From an uncultured Megasphaera sp. (lineage in GTDB: Bacteria; Bacillota; Negativicutes; Veillonellales; Megasphaeraceae): a stretch of 35,131 nt of DNA. The DNA is taken from the NCBI GenBank assembly GCA_934202965.1, contig CAKPYN010000023.1:1-35131 (forward strand). The letters run 5' to 3'. Every line of letters starts with the position of its first letter. Position 1 is the stretch's first letter. A program made the position numbers and the translations under genes. This document shows, one piece after another, positions 25,471-33,776 of the stretch. The notes beneath the pieces were generated by a model. It worked only from the letters and a program-made list of their open reading frames with translations, made no database searches and had not been told where the DNA came from.

Positions 25471-26498
25471 ATTCTGTCTCTCCAATCCAATTCCGTAATG
25501 ACTTTTTCATCTTTATGTTCTTCCATGAATGCATCAATCTGAGCAACTGTCTGCATTGCGTTGGAGCAGCTGTGACTTGCTACGACCATCGCTGCATGGG
25601 CTGTGCCGTACTGCAAAGCTTTAGGTACTTCCCAGCCATGGAGAAGGCCGTGAATGAATGCGCTGCCGTATGCGTCGCCGCCGCCGAAGGATTTTAACAA
25701 TTTGATATGATATGATTCTACTTTATATGCGTGCTGATCTGCTGTGTAGCCGATAGAACCTTTTTTGCCGTGTTTGATAATAACGATTTTGCTTCCCGAT
25801 GCGATGTATTTTTCAGCCAATTCGTGGTCGGCAATGCCGCTGTCTTCTGGGAGACCTTCGGTCAAATCAATTTCTTCACGAGAGCCGATAACAATATCAC
25901 TCTGGCTGGCTACGATAGAATAGTAAATGGAAATATCTTCTTTGGATTTCCATGTATATTCACGATAGTCAACATCGAAAATAACTTTGACGCCGTGTTT
26001 TTTCGCATAGCGAAGAGCAAGCAGACATGCTTCACGAGACGGGCTGGCAGCCAAGGCAGTGCCGGAAATCAAGAGAATCTTGCTGTCGGCAATGTATTCT
26101 TCAGAGATATCCTGAGGCGTAATCATGAGGTCTGCAGCCTGATTGCGGTACATGAGCAATTGGCTGTCTGTGGGGCTGGAAATTTCTGTAAATGTCAAGC
26201 CCAATTTTTCGCCGTTTTTAGCACGAGTCATTTGCGTTGTATCAATGCCGCGTTCGTTGAAGTAGTTGATGATGAAATCACCAAACTGGTCATCCGATAC
26301 ACAGCCGATAAAGCCGACGTTGTTGCCCAATTTATTGATGCCTACAGCAAGGTTTGCCGGCGAACCGCCGAGATACATGGAAAAGGTTTCTACTTTATCG
26401 AGTGTACGGTTTAATTCGTTCGGATTGAAGTCGATAGTTGCGCGGCCAATAAGAACGATATCTCTTTTTTTAGATTGATCAAATTCAATAAGTGCCAT
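25467..26498 (-). CDS. iolC: 5-dehydro-2-deoxygluconokinase IolC
   Basis: This 343-residue PfkB-family sugar kinase phosphorylates 2-deoxy-5-keto-gluconate. The N-terminal substrate-binding motif YLGGSPANLAVGI and the C-terminal FGGGDAYGSAF (catalytic Asp275) are present. IGRATIDFNPNE near the start is typical of IolC. The start follows AAGGAG by 7 nt. It is 11 nt after iolJ and overlaps iolB by 4 nt. Confidence 0.95.
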   Translation of the reverse strand: MALIEFDQSKKRDIVLIGRATIDFNPNELNRTLDKVETFSMYLGGSPANLAVGINKLGNNVGFIGCVSDDQFGDFIINYFNERGIDTTQMTRAKNGEKLGLTFTEISSPTDSQLLMYRNQAADLMITPQDISEEYIADSKILLISGTALAASPSREACLLALRYAKKHGVKVIFDVDYREYTWKSKEDISIYYSIVASQSDIVIGSREEIDLTEGLPEDSGIADHELAEKYIASGSKIVIIKHGKKGSIGYTADQHAYKVESYHIKLLKSFGGGDAYGSAFIHGLLHGWEVPKALQYGTAHAAMVVASHSCSNAMQTVAQIDAFMEEHKDEKVITELDWRDRI

Positions 26499-26509
26499 GA
26501 TATGTCTCC

Positions 26510-27355
26510 TTATACTCTATTTTTCTGGTTGAAAATCAACATATGTTTTTTGATATTTTCATACGCACCCTGAACGGCTGCTTCGCTAATATCAAAGTAG
26601 TTTGCTTTCGGATTAGCAGCAACCGTCTGTTTAATATGGCTGGCTACGCTGTCATACGAGGCTGTCGCAATATTAATCTTTTTAATGCCGTTGTGCAGGC
26701 AGTTATGGAAATCGTCTTCCGTAAGGCCTGTGCCGCCATGCAGTACTAACGGGCATTTAACAACTTCAGCAATTTCTTTTAAGCGATCAATGCGAAGCTG
26801 CGGTTTCTGTGTATAATTGCCGTGTGCCGTACCAATGGCAACAGCCAGGGCATCTACGCCGGTTTCTTCCGAAAAACGTACCGCTTCTTCTACGCTGGTT
26901 ACCATGACATCTACACTCTTGTAATCGCCTTCGGCACCGCCAACGCGGCCGATTTCAGCTTCAACAGACGCGCCATAGGATTCAGCCATCCGTTTGACTT
27001 CTTTTGTCCGTTCAATATTTTCGTCGAGGGGATATTTGGAACCGTCAAACATAACGGACGTAAATCCCAAGGCTAATGCCAAATGAATCGTTTCCAGCGT
27101 CGAACCGTGGTCCAAATGAACAGCGACCGGTACATGTGCCTTTTTACCGGCTGCAACCATAATCGGTCCCAGTAAATCCAAGGGAGAATATTTTAAACGA
27201 CCTTCAGCAATTTGAATGATAAGCGGCGTCTGGATCTCTTCAGCAGCTTTGATAGCGCCCATTGCCATTTCCATGTTGGATACATTGAACGCGCCAATAG
27301 CATACGAATTATCTTTTACAGAGCCCAATACTTCTTTTAAGGTAACTAATGACAT
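26510..27355 (-). CDS. iolJ: 6-phospho-5-dehydro-2-deoxy-D-gluconate aldolase IolJ (class II)
   Basis: This 281-residue class II aldolase splits the phosphorylated intermediate into DHAP and malonate semialdehyde. Asp82 and His83 (HLDHG), Glu133, His178 (IGTAHGNY) and His206 (VLHGGTG) are the catalytic and zinc residues. By sequence it could also be a fructose- or tagatose-bisphosphate aldolase, but its place between the alcohol dehydrogenase and iolC favours IolJ. Confidence 0.9.
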   Translation of the reverse strand: MSLVTLKEVLGSVKDNSYAIGAFNVSNMEMAMGAIKAAEEIQTPLIIQIAEGRLKYSPLDLLGPIMVAAGKKAHVPVAVHLDHGSTLETIHLALALGFTSVMFDGSKYPLDENIERTKEVKRMAESYGASVEAEIGRVGGAEGDYKSVDVMVTSVEEAVRFSEETGVDALAVAIGTAHGNYTQKPQLRIDRLKEIAEVVKCPLVLHGGTGLTEDDFHNCLHNGIKKINIATASYDSVASHIKQTVAANPKANYFDISEAAVQGAYENIKKHMLIFNQKNRV

Positions 27356-27377
27356 TCGTCTCGAATCCTTTCTAATA

Positions 27378-28529
27378 TTAGTACAATTTCTTGTAGATTT
27401 CGATAAGGTCTTCTTTGGTAGGAATACGCATTGTATTCTGCGGGCTGCCGCTTTCTAACGCATCGCTGGCCATTTTATCGAGCTGTGCAAAGAAATCTTC
27501 TTTAGCAACGCCTAATTCTGCCAATGTCGGAATGCCGACTTCTTTACAGAAACGGCTTACTTCTTTTACAAATGCCTGTGCTGCTTCTTCATCCGGCGTA
27601 TTTTCATCAGCTACACCCATGATGCGGCCAATCGTTGCAAAACGATCGGTGTTTTCTTTGATAGCAAATTCCATGCAGGCTGGGAGCAAAATGGCATTGG
27701 ATACGCCATGAGCGATGTGGAACAATGCACCAATCGGACGGCTCATGCCGTGTACAATCGTAACAGAAGCGTTGGTAAATGCAATGCCTGCTTCCAAGGC
27801 AGCAACGGACATCTGCATACGAGCTTCAACGTTCTGGCCGTCTTTGTAGCAAATCGGTAAGTTTTTATGAATTTTTTTGATAGCAGATAAGGCAAACATA
27901 TCTGTCATCGGAATCGCTTTACGGGATGTATAGGCTTCAATAACGTGTGTCAACGCATCAATACCTGTTGCAGCTGTAACTTTCGGAGGTGCTGTCATTG
28001 TAAATGTCGGATCGACAACGGCTAAATCTGGAATCAAGGACGGGCCGCCGAGAAGCATTTTGACGTTCGTTTCGGTATCAGCAATAATCGTATTTTTCGT
28101 TGCTTCCGAACCCGTACCGGCTGTTGTCGGAATAGCTACGATAAACGGAACGGGCATATCAATAACTGTGTGCATATAATCACGAAGTTTGCCTGGGCAT
28201 ACCGTAAGCATTGCAATAGCTTTCGCTGTATCCATCGGGCTGCCGCCGCCTAAAGCAATCAGGAAATCACAGCCTTCTTCTTTATAGATTTTCAAGCCTT
28301 CATCAACAATAATATCTGTCGGTTCTGTATTGGAACCATCATAAATAACATAGGGAACATTTGCTGCTTTCAATGCATTTTCAACTTTAGCAGCATTGCC
28401 GAATTTAACCATCATCTGGTCTGTAACGATAAGGGCTTTTTTGCCTTTACCCTGAATATGCTGGCCTAATTCTGCAATAACGTTTGGCCCGGAAATAATT
28501 TTACGAGGCATCATAAATACTTCTGACAT
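27378..28529 (-). CDS. Iron-containing alcohol dehydrogenase, probable 3-hydroxypropionate dehydrogenase
   Basis: This 383-residue group III dehydrogenase has the NAD motif GGGSPMD (94-100) and the PTTAGTGSEAT signature. Metal ligands are Asp191 and His195 (GIDALTH), His260 and His274 (HIAHG). It is the first gene of the iol catabolic operon, 23 nt before the aldolase whose product is malonate semialdehyde. No iolA (semialdehyde dehydrogenase) occurs in the window. I infer that it reduces malonate semialdehyde to 3-hydroxypropionate and so reoxidises the NADH made by IolG. The family also includes 1,3-propanediol and butanol dehydrogenases, so the substrate needs proof. Confidence 0.85.
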   Translation of the reverse strand: MSEVFMMPRKIISGPNVIAELGQHIQGKGKKALIVTDQMMVKFGNAAKVENALKAANVPYVIYDGSNTEPTDIIVDEGLKIYKEEGCDFLIALGGGSPMDTAKAIAMLTVCPGKLRDYMHTVIDMPVPFIVAIPTTAGTGSEATKNTIIADTETNVKMLLGGPSLIPDLAVVDPTFTMTAPPKVTAATGIDALTHVIEAYTSRKAIPMTDMFALSAIKKIHKNLPICYKDGQNVEARMQMSVAALEAGIAFTNASVTIVHGMSRPIGALFHIAHGVSNAILLPACMEFAIKENTDRFATIGRIMGVADENTPDEEAAQAFVKEVSRFCKEVGIPTLAELGVAKEDFFAQLDKMASDALESGSPQNTMRIPTKEDLIEIYKKLY

Positions 28530-28595
28530 GGCAATCTCTCCTTCGATAACATCATATACTTATTTTGGTTATGTCTTGGCTTTGTTGATATGTAT

Positions 28596-28624
28596 AATGT
28601 AACACTTAATCATTTATCAGTCAA
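28596..28624 (-). promoter_or_regulatory. iolP: Promoter of the iol catabolic operon
   Basis: On the minus strand TTGACT (28619-28624) and TACATT (28596-28601) are separated by 17 nt, upstream of the alcohol dehydrogenase start at 28529. Upstream, TTTTTT-GTTC-AAAAAA (28668-28683) and other A/T blocks form possible operator dyads in the 406-nt divergent gap. Confidence 0.6.
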
Positions 28625-28762
28625 GATTTGCACATCATTTTTTCTCAAAAAAAGCAAAATACTGCAGTTTTTTGTTCAAAAAATAACAAACTTCGTATTT
28701 TCATTATACCCCTCCCCCATATTGATGCTCATTATATTACTAAGAATATATAGCATTTGTTG

Positions 28763-28791
28763 TTGTATTTTGGGGAAATTTACTATATAAT
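28763..28791 (+). promoter_or_regulatory. Promoter of the DeoR-type regulator
   Basis: TTGTAT (28763-28768) and TATAAT (28786-28791) are separated by 17 nt. The leader to the ATG at 28936 would be about 140 nt. The gap shared with the divergent iol operon probably carries operators for both. Confidence 0.55.
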
Positions 28792-28935
28792 CAAAGTTAT
28801 CATAAAGAATACTCCATCTATTATATTTCTTTATAGAAATTACTCACCTGCTGTCAACGAAACTCTCTTTCGCATCACAGCCTGCGTACATCATATACTA
28901 TAAAAAATCTAAACTAAGAGAGGGTTATCCATAGT

Positions 28936-29715
28936 ATGAAAATCACTCGAATTAACAATATACAAAAAATGCTGGAAAAAGAACACAGCTTGTCCATCAA
29001 TCATCTTTGCGAAGTTTTTCAAGTTTCTAAAAATACAATTCGCCGCGATATTGCTGAATTAGATAAACGGGGACTTATCAACAAAGTCTACGGCGGCATT
29101 ACCCTAAAGGAAACGGATTCGATTGAACCGTTTACACAGCGTCAGTCCAAAAACTCCCTAAAAAAACAGCGAGTTGCCCAACTGGCAGCTTCGTTAGTCG
29201 AAGACAATGACGTTATTTTTATTGATTCCGGTACGACAACATTGCACATGATTCCCTATTTACTGGAGAAAAAGAATCTGACCATTATTACAGCCAGTGT
29301 CAATGTCATCAATGCCGCCATTTCCTGTGCCACATCCAAAACGTTCAATCTCATCGCCACCGGCGGTACGCTGTACTACCCTTCGATGGCTTTTGTCGGC
29401 CCCAGCGTGCTTCATTGCCTGGACAACTACAACATGTCTAAAATCTTTTTGGCTTCAACAGGCATTTCTATCGAAAACGGTGCCACCAATGCATCTATTG
29501 CTGAAAATGAAATTAAGAAAAAACTCATTCAAAAACCGGGTGAAAAACATTTGCTTATTGATTCTTCTAAATTGGATGTTACCTCTTTGATGACATTCTG
29601 TCCGCTTACGGATTTAAACAGTATTATTCTCGACAACAACGCACCGGATAAATACGTCCAATACTGCAAAAAGAATCATATCGATCTCCTCATTGCGCCG
29701 GAAGAATGTATATAA
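28936..29715 (+). CDS. iolR: DeoR-family repressor, IolR-like
   Basis: This 259-residue regulator has an N-terminal DeoR winged helix-turn-helix (about 5-58; LCEVFQVSKNTIRRDIAELD and KVYGGI) and a C-terminal sugar-phosphate-isomerase-like sensor domain with DSGTTTLHM near 98-106 and a DSSKLD segment near 213-218. Bacillus IolR is of this family and senses phosphorylated 2-deoxy-5-keto-gluconate, the IolC product. It is divergent from the iol catabolic operon, the usual place for its repressor. It ends in a terminator shared with the Rpn gene. Confidence 0.88.
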   Translation: MKITRINNIQKMLEKEHSLSINHLCEVFQVSKNTIRRDIAELDKRGLINKVYGGITLKETDSIEPFTQRQSKNSLKKQRVAQLAASLVEDNDVIFIDSGTTTLHMIPYLLEKKNLTIITASVNVINAAISCATSKTFNLIATGGTLYYPSMAFVGPSVLHCLDNYNMSKIFLASTGISIENGATNASIAENEIKKKLIQKPGEKHLLIDSSKLDVTSLMTFCPLTDLNSIILDNNAPDKYVQYCKKNHIDLLIAPEECI

Positions 29716-29725
29716 CCAGTACAGC

Positions 29726-29776
29726 AAAAAGCCACGTTCACTGCATTAGTAAGTGCAGCTAAACGTGGCTTTTTTG
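29726..29776. terminator. Bidirectional terminator between iolR and the Rpn gene
   Basis: GCCACGTT (29731-29738) pairs with AACGTGGC (29762-29769) around an inner CACTGCA/TGCAG stem, with A5 and T6 flanks. Confidence 0.9.
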
Positions 29777-29796
29777 ATTCATACCTTGTTTTGTAT

Positions 29797-30639
29797 TTAT
29801 ACTAGCTTATTATCTTTAGCGATTTGCTGGATTTGTTCTATGGAATACGATGTAATTTTAGCTATAAGAGAAAAATCCATGCCTTCCCGTATCATTCCTA
29901 TGATACTAGATTTCACACCTTCTTCTCTTCCTTGCTCTCTGCCCTCTTCTCTACCCTGCTGATATCCCAACATTCGTTCATCATGCAAATTCATTTCGTA
30001 TTTCATATACTCACCCCGCAGTTTCTTATCATTCTTGATTCTCATGATTTCGTTATCTATTTCACCAGTAAATTCATCGACGACAATATGTTCACGAACA
30101 TACTGCAAAAAATTTTTAGTATGTGCTGTTACGTCACCGTGTGTTCCCATGGCATTAAGAAAGAGTATTGTTGTATCGTCCGGCAATAATACTGTTTCGT
30201 CCTCCTGACAGGTTCTGCGGAAGGTATAAACATATTCACCTTGAGCAAAACAGTCAAAACCGCAAATAAAAATAATATACGTTGCGGCCAATTCATCATA
30301 GGATTGGCCTTTTTGCAGCATGTCCATATCCATCACGGCTTGATAATAACGTGTGCGCTTAGGAAGCAGTGATTCATGAGTCCGCAAATTGATGACATCC
30401 GCAGCCTGCATCTCAATGTTGTATCGCGTATGCTTTTCATCTTGGGCGACAACATCCATGCGAATGCCTTTGCTCGACTGATAGATATCCATCGTTTTTT
30501 CTACTTCCACAAAGGTCAGCGTCTCAATCTGAATCTGTAAGATTTCTTCAATCAATCGTTTGCAGATCCGCTTGTTTTCCATGACTTTCTTAAACAAAAA
30601 ATCATTTTGAATAGTTAAGTTGTCAAAATTGCTTTTCAT
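29797..30639 (-). CDS. Rpn family PD-(D/E)XK nuclease / transposase-like protein
   Basis: This 280-residue protein belongs to the Rpn/YhgA-like family. The N-terminus (TIQNDFLFKKVMENKRICKR) and the nuclease core GIRMDVVAQDE with YNIEMQ (Asp, then Glu-x-Gln) are typical; metal-binding residues look intact. The C-terminus carries the family's repeated GREEGREQGREEG linker, followed by a short helical tail. Rpn proteins promote RecA-independent recombination and are often mobile or multicopy. The gene has AAGGAG and stands alone between iolR and the SLH porin, with no visible link to inositol. Confidence 0.85.
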   Translation of the reverse strand: MKSNFDNLTIQNDFLFKKVMENKRICKRLIEEILQIQIETLTFVEVEKTMDIYQSSKGIRMDVVAQDEKHTRYNIEMQAADVINLRTHESLLPKRTRYYQAVMDMDMLQKGQSYDELAATYIIFICGFDCFAQGEYVYTFRRTCQEDETVLLPDDTTILFLNAMGTHGDVTAHTKNFLQYVREHIVVDEFTGEIDNEIMRIKNDKKLRGEYMKYEMNLHDERMLGYQQGREEGREQGREEGVKSSIIGMIREGMDFSLIAKITSYSIEQIQQIAKDNKLV

Positions 30640-30736
30640 TGCTTCATCTCCTTGTATTATATCATTTTTCTCGATATGAATACTATAGCAGATAAAGATT
30701 AAAAGAAGATTAAAACTACATTAGAATTAGATTAAA

Positions 30737-30799
30737 AAACAGCAGTCGCATTGCTGTTTTTCTTATACAAAAAAACCGCTCCATGACGGAGCGGTTTTT
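30737..30799 (-). terminator. Tandem terminators after the SLH porin
   Basis: CCGCTCC (30776-30782) pairs with GGAGCGG (30788-30794) and has T/A runs on both sides. A second stem AAACAGCA/TGCTGTTT lies at 30737-30744 and 30752-30759. Two stops in series fit a strongly expressed outer-membrane gene. Apart from these the gap to the Rpn start is featureless. Confidence 0.85.
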
Positions 30800-30839
30800 C
30801 TGTATGTAGATTCTATTGTTTTCTGCCGAAGCGGAATGA

Positions 30840-32123
30840 TTAGAATGCGAATACGAACTGAGCGCGAGCTAATTCGTTCGGGTCTTGGTTGTCATCTTTA
30901 GCTTCAGAAGCGAAGGAACCCATGACGCTGAACATAGCGTTTTTAGCGAAGGTGTAATCTACGCCGGCACCCCAAGATTTGAGGTTGTCCATGTCAGCAA
31001 ATCTCCAAGAGTTCATGGAACCGCCGAGGTATGCACCTTTATCAGCGTTGAGGTATTCAACCCAGATATCCCAAGATTTCGGTGTAGCCATGGTTGCTTT
31101 ACCGTATGTCAATTTGCCAATCCAAACTTCCGGATCATTTACGCTATTTGTAGCAGCGTCTTTGCTGATTTTTTCGTAGTTAGCGAGAGCATTCCATTTG
31201 GAACCGAAGTTAACGGAAGCATAGGCACCCCAGAGGTCATCAGCTGTAAATTCTTTTTTGCCATTGAAGTCATTGTAGTATACGCCAACAGCAGAACCAT
31301 TACCGAAGAAACCTTCTAATTCGCCGTAGCCAGTCTTGACACCTAATAATGTATTACCCTTTTCATTGTCTTTACCTACTGCGAAGTCTTCTTTAAATTT
31401 ACCATAACCAGCAGTTACAGCAATTTTACCATTGTTGTATTTCAACTGAGCGCGGTCAAATGCATCGCCATACTGATAGCCATAAGCATTGCCGAGGTTG
31501 TATGCATCGACACGGCCTACGCTGGCTGTGAGGTTGGAACCCAACTGTGTGTCAACTTTAGCCATATCAGTGTAGATAGGATTTTCATCACCCTTAGAAA
31601 ATGCTTTTGTATCACCAAAATTCTGGTTGTTGGAGCTGATACCATAGGTAACGGTTGTTTTGTCGTTAACCTTGGCATTAGCACGGATACGTACACGATA
31701 ATCCCAAGCGTTATCATTTTCTTTGTTACCGTTCTGATAACGATACCGGAGACGAGCGTCACCAGTGAGTTTTACGTTGCCGATTTTGTTTTCGAGGTTG
31801 GATACGCGAACGCCGAGGTTGTTGAGTTCGTCAGCATATTCATCAGCGAGTTTGTTGATGAGTGCGCGCTGTTCAACGGAAGCTTTGTCCATGTGAGCCA
31901 TAGCTTTGGCTACCATTTCAGCTGCTTCGTAACGAGTGATGTTACGTTCGCCCTGGAAATACTGGCCGTCAACGCCCTGAATGATACCAGCGTCAGCGAG
32001 TTCTACTACGGATTTGTATGCCCAGCTGTCGGACGGTACATCAACAAACGGATTTGCTGCGAATGCGCAAGTAGCACCTACAGCCATCGTTGCAACTAAT
32101 GCTGCTAATACTTTTGTTTTCAT
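30840..32123 (-). CDS. ompM: SLH-domain outer-membrane porin (OmpM type)
   Basis: The ATG at 32123 follows AGGGG by about 10 nt, giving 427 residues; an earlier in-frame ATG lacks a site. Residues 1-22 are a signal peptide (CAFA). Residues 24-75 are an SLH domain (PFVDVPSDSWAYKSV, then ITRYEAAEMVAKA) that in Negativicutes binds polyaminated peptidoglycan and tethers the outer membrane. A coiled coil follows (about 85-115), then a beta-barrel ending in FVFAF. It is a major general porin and envelope tether of this class, and its presence marks the organism as a Negativicute. Confidence 0.93.
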   Translation of the reverse strand: MKTKVLAALVATMAVGATCAFAANPFVDVPSDSWAYKSVVELADAGIIQGVDGQYFQGERNITRYEAAEMVAKAMAHMDKASVEQRALINKLADEYADELNNLGVRVSNLENKIGNVKLTGDARLRYRYQNGNKENDNAWDYRVRIRANAKVNDKTTVTYGISSNNQNFGDTKAFSKGDENPIYTDMAKVDTQLGSNLTASVGRVDAYNLGNAYGYQYGDAFDRAQLKYNNGKIAVTAGYGKFKEDFAVGKDNEKGNTLLGVKTGYGELEGFFGNGSAVGVYYNDFNGKKEFTADDLWGAYASVNFGSKWNALANYEKISKDAATNSVNDPEVWIGKLTYGKATMATPKSWDIWVEYLNADKGAYLGGSMNSWRFADMDNLKSWGAGVDYTFAKNAMFSVMGSFASEAKDDNQDPNELARAQFVFAF

Positions 32124-32398
32124 TGTGAAATTACCCCTTTTCATAAATAAAAAACAACTCTAATCTAATGTCTTACTTCGTTACAGTCGAGCTCATAAAG
32201 GGATTTCACAAGGGTTCATTGGCGAGTTGTCCTAGTTTCCTCTCTTTTACTGCCTCGTGTCCTACACTTTACTTGCTCTATAGAAGATTTCTGCCTACGG
32301 GTACGCCATATGCATACGACCGTACCAAAACCTTACGTATATTATACAGGAGTACACCATTCCTTCCCAATGCTTAAAAATATGGAAACCTATACATT
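32124..32398 (-). promoter_or_regulatory. Promoter and long 5' leader of the SLH porin
   Basis: On the minus strand TTGGGA (32365-32370) and TATAAT (32341-32346) are separated by 18 nt. Transcription from there would give a leader of about 210 nt before the ATG at 32123. I see no gene in it. Confidence 0.55.
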
Positions 32399-32444
32399 AT
32401 GAGTATTGGAAAATTTTATACTCATTATACTATGATAATAGTAT
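32399..32444. promoter_or_regulatory. Two tandem dyads, candidate operators upstream of the LysR gene
   Basis: ATGAGTAT/ATACTCAT (32399-32406, 32418-32425) and ATACTAT/ATAGTAT (32427-32433, 32438-32444) are perfect inverted repeats with spacers suited to a LysR dimer. The remaining gap to 32663 holds a GCCGT/ACGGC hairpin near 32563 and no credible gene. Confidence 0.45.
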
Positions 32445-32663
32445 CAAAACATACTCTAAAGTTTATCGTTTTACTGTTTTTTTAGGTGCTTATTTACTAT
32501 GTTGTTTACCATCATTGGAACATGGCTTGGGACAGTCTTCGTCAGTGCTTCAAGCGATTTATGCCGTCAATAAAAACGGCCCACATGACGCAACATCCCC
32601 TTTCTATTTTTGATGCTGCATACATGGGAATTGATAAAATTTTACCAAAGTAGGTGACGTTGT

Positions 32664-33557
32664 TTGGAATTACGGATGTTAAAGTATTTTTTGGCAGTTG
32701 CCAAAACAGGCAATATGACAAAAGCTGCTCAATATTTACATTTAACCCAGCCGACCTTGTCCCGGCAGATTATGCAGCTAGAAGAAGAACTGGGTGTATC
32801 CCTTCTCGACCGCAAAGAAAATCTGGCATTGACCGAACACGGCCAGCTGATGAAAAAACGGGCTGAAGAAATTCTTTCGCTCGTCGATAAAACAAAAGAA
32901 GAATTTACTGCGATATTGCAAAAACTATCCGGCACGATCCGTATTGGCTGCGGCGAATTTGCATCTGCCCTATCACTTGCAAATGTCTTGAATGATTTTC
33001 AACACCAGTATGACCACGTCTATATAGAAATGTATACGGCTGATCCCGATACACTACTGCAAAAGTTAATCCATAACGAGTTGGATATCATCTGTTCCCT
33101 AAAACCGGCATCGCTGCAAGCCCTGCAAACACTACCGCTTCCCTGGCATGAACAGCTGGGCATCTTTTTAGCCGCCAATGACACACTCGCACAGCATCCG
33201 GTTATAATGGCTGCCGATCTGTCGACACGACCACTCGTCGGCCTAGCATCACAGTTAGAGCAAGACATTGTATTCAACTGGCTGCCTGAAACCAGTCAGC
33301 CCTTGTCGTATATAGGCCAAGGCAACACGCTGCATACACGGATGCTGCTAGGGACAGACAAGCAGCGTCTAATTTTTGCGTATAAGCCACTGCCGCAGCC
33401 CACCATTTGCCCTCCCTATCCGATGCAATGGAAACCACTGTCACCATCCTGTAAAGTACCGCTCTATCTAATCTGGAAAAATGATGACGCCTTGACCGAT
33501 GTCGTCAAATCTTGTATTTCTTACGTAAAAGACGCTATATCTAATAATTTCGTATAA
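32664..33557 (+). CDS. LysR-family transcriptional regulator
   Basis: The start is TTG at 32664: AGGTGA lies 6 nt upstream, and the next ATG (32676) is too far from it and would cut the usual MELR start. The 297-residue protein has the N-terminal LysR winged helix (MLKYFLAVAKTGNMTKAAQY, then LTQPTLSRQIMQLEEELGV) and a C-terminal substrate-binding domain (about 90-295; GTIRIGCGEF). It is preceded by two dyads and ends at the terminator within the repeat at 33593. The effector and targets are unknown; the porin gene is the divergent neighbour. Confidence 0.88.
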   Translation: MELRMLKYFLAVAKTGNMTKAAQYLHLTQPTLSRQIMQLEEELGVSLLDRKENLALTEHGQLMKKRAEEILSLVDKTKEEFTAILQKLSGTIRIGCGEFASALSLANVLNDFQHQYDHVYIEMYTADPDTLLQKLIHNELDIICSLKPASLQALQTLPLPWHEQLGIFLAANDTLAQHPVIMAADLSTRPLVGLASQLEQDIVFNWLPETSQPLSYIGQGNTLHTRMLLGTDKQRLIFAYKPLPQPTICPPYPMQWKPLSPSCKVPLYLIWKNDDALTDVVKSCISYVKDAISNNFV

Positions 33558-33592
33558 GTTTTATGTGTAGTGAAAGTAACTGATAGCCTATA

Positions 33593-33709
33593 AAAAAGGG
33601 ACGGTAACAAATAGGAGCTTTTCATCCTTTTTGTTACCGTCCCTTTTGTCATACCATTTCACGTGTATCCTTTGTAGCATGACAGTTCATTTTCTTCAAA
33701 CTTCAAACT
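33593..33709 (-). repeat. Interspersed intergenic repeat (copy 2) with terminator hairpin
   Basis: This is the reverse-strand partner of the repeat at 14053-14167. The hairpin pairs 33596-33611 with 33630-33645 (16 bp; GGGACGGTAACAAA core) and serves LysR on plus and aroD on minus as a bidirectional terminator. The other end shows ACTTCAAACT-type sequence. Confidence 0.85.
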
Positions 33710-33776
33710 AAAAACTTTTAAAGAAATACTATCTAGCCAAACGTATGGGGTTCCATCCTATTTTGATACCATCTTC

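Noticed and set aside
22919..26414. Several 150-260-codon plus-strand frames across iolD, iolB and iolC
   Set aside because: All overlap well-identified iol genes in antisense and lack motifs and ribosome sites.
32399..32640. Possible small genes in the gap before LysR
   Set aside because: The ATG frame at 32399 is only about 29 codons and starts inside an operator-like dyad; a longer coding-looking frame there has no start codon.
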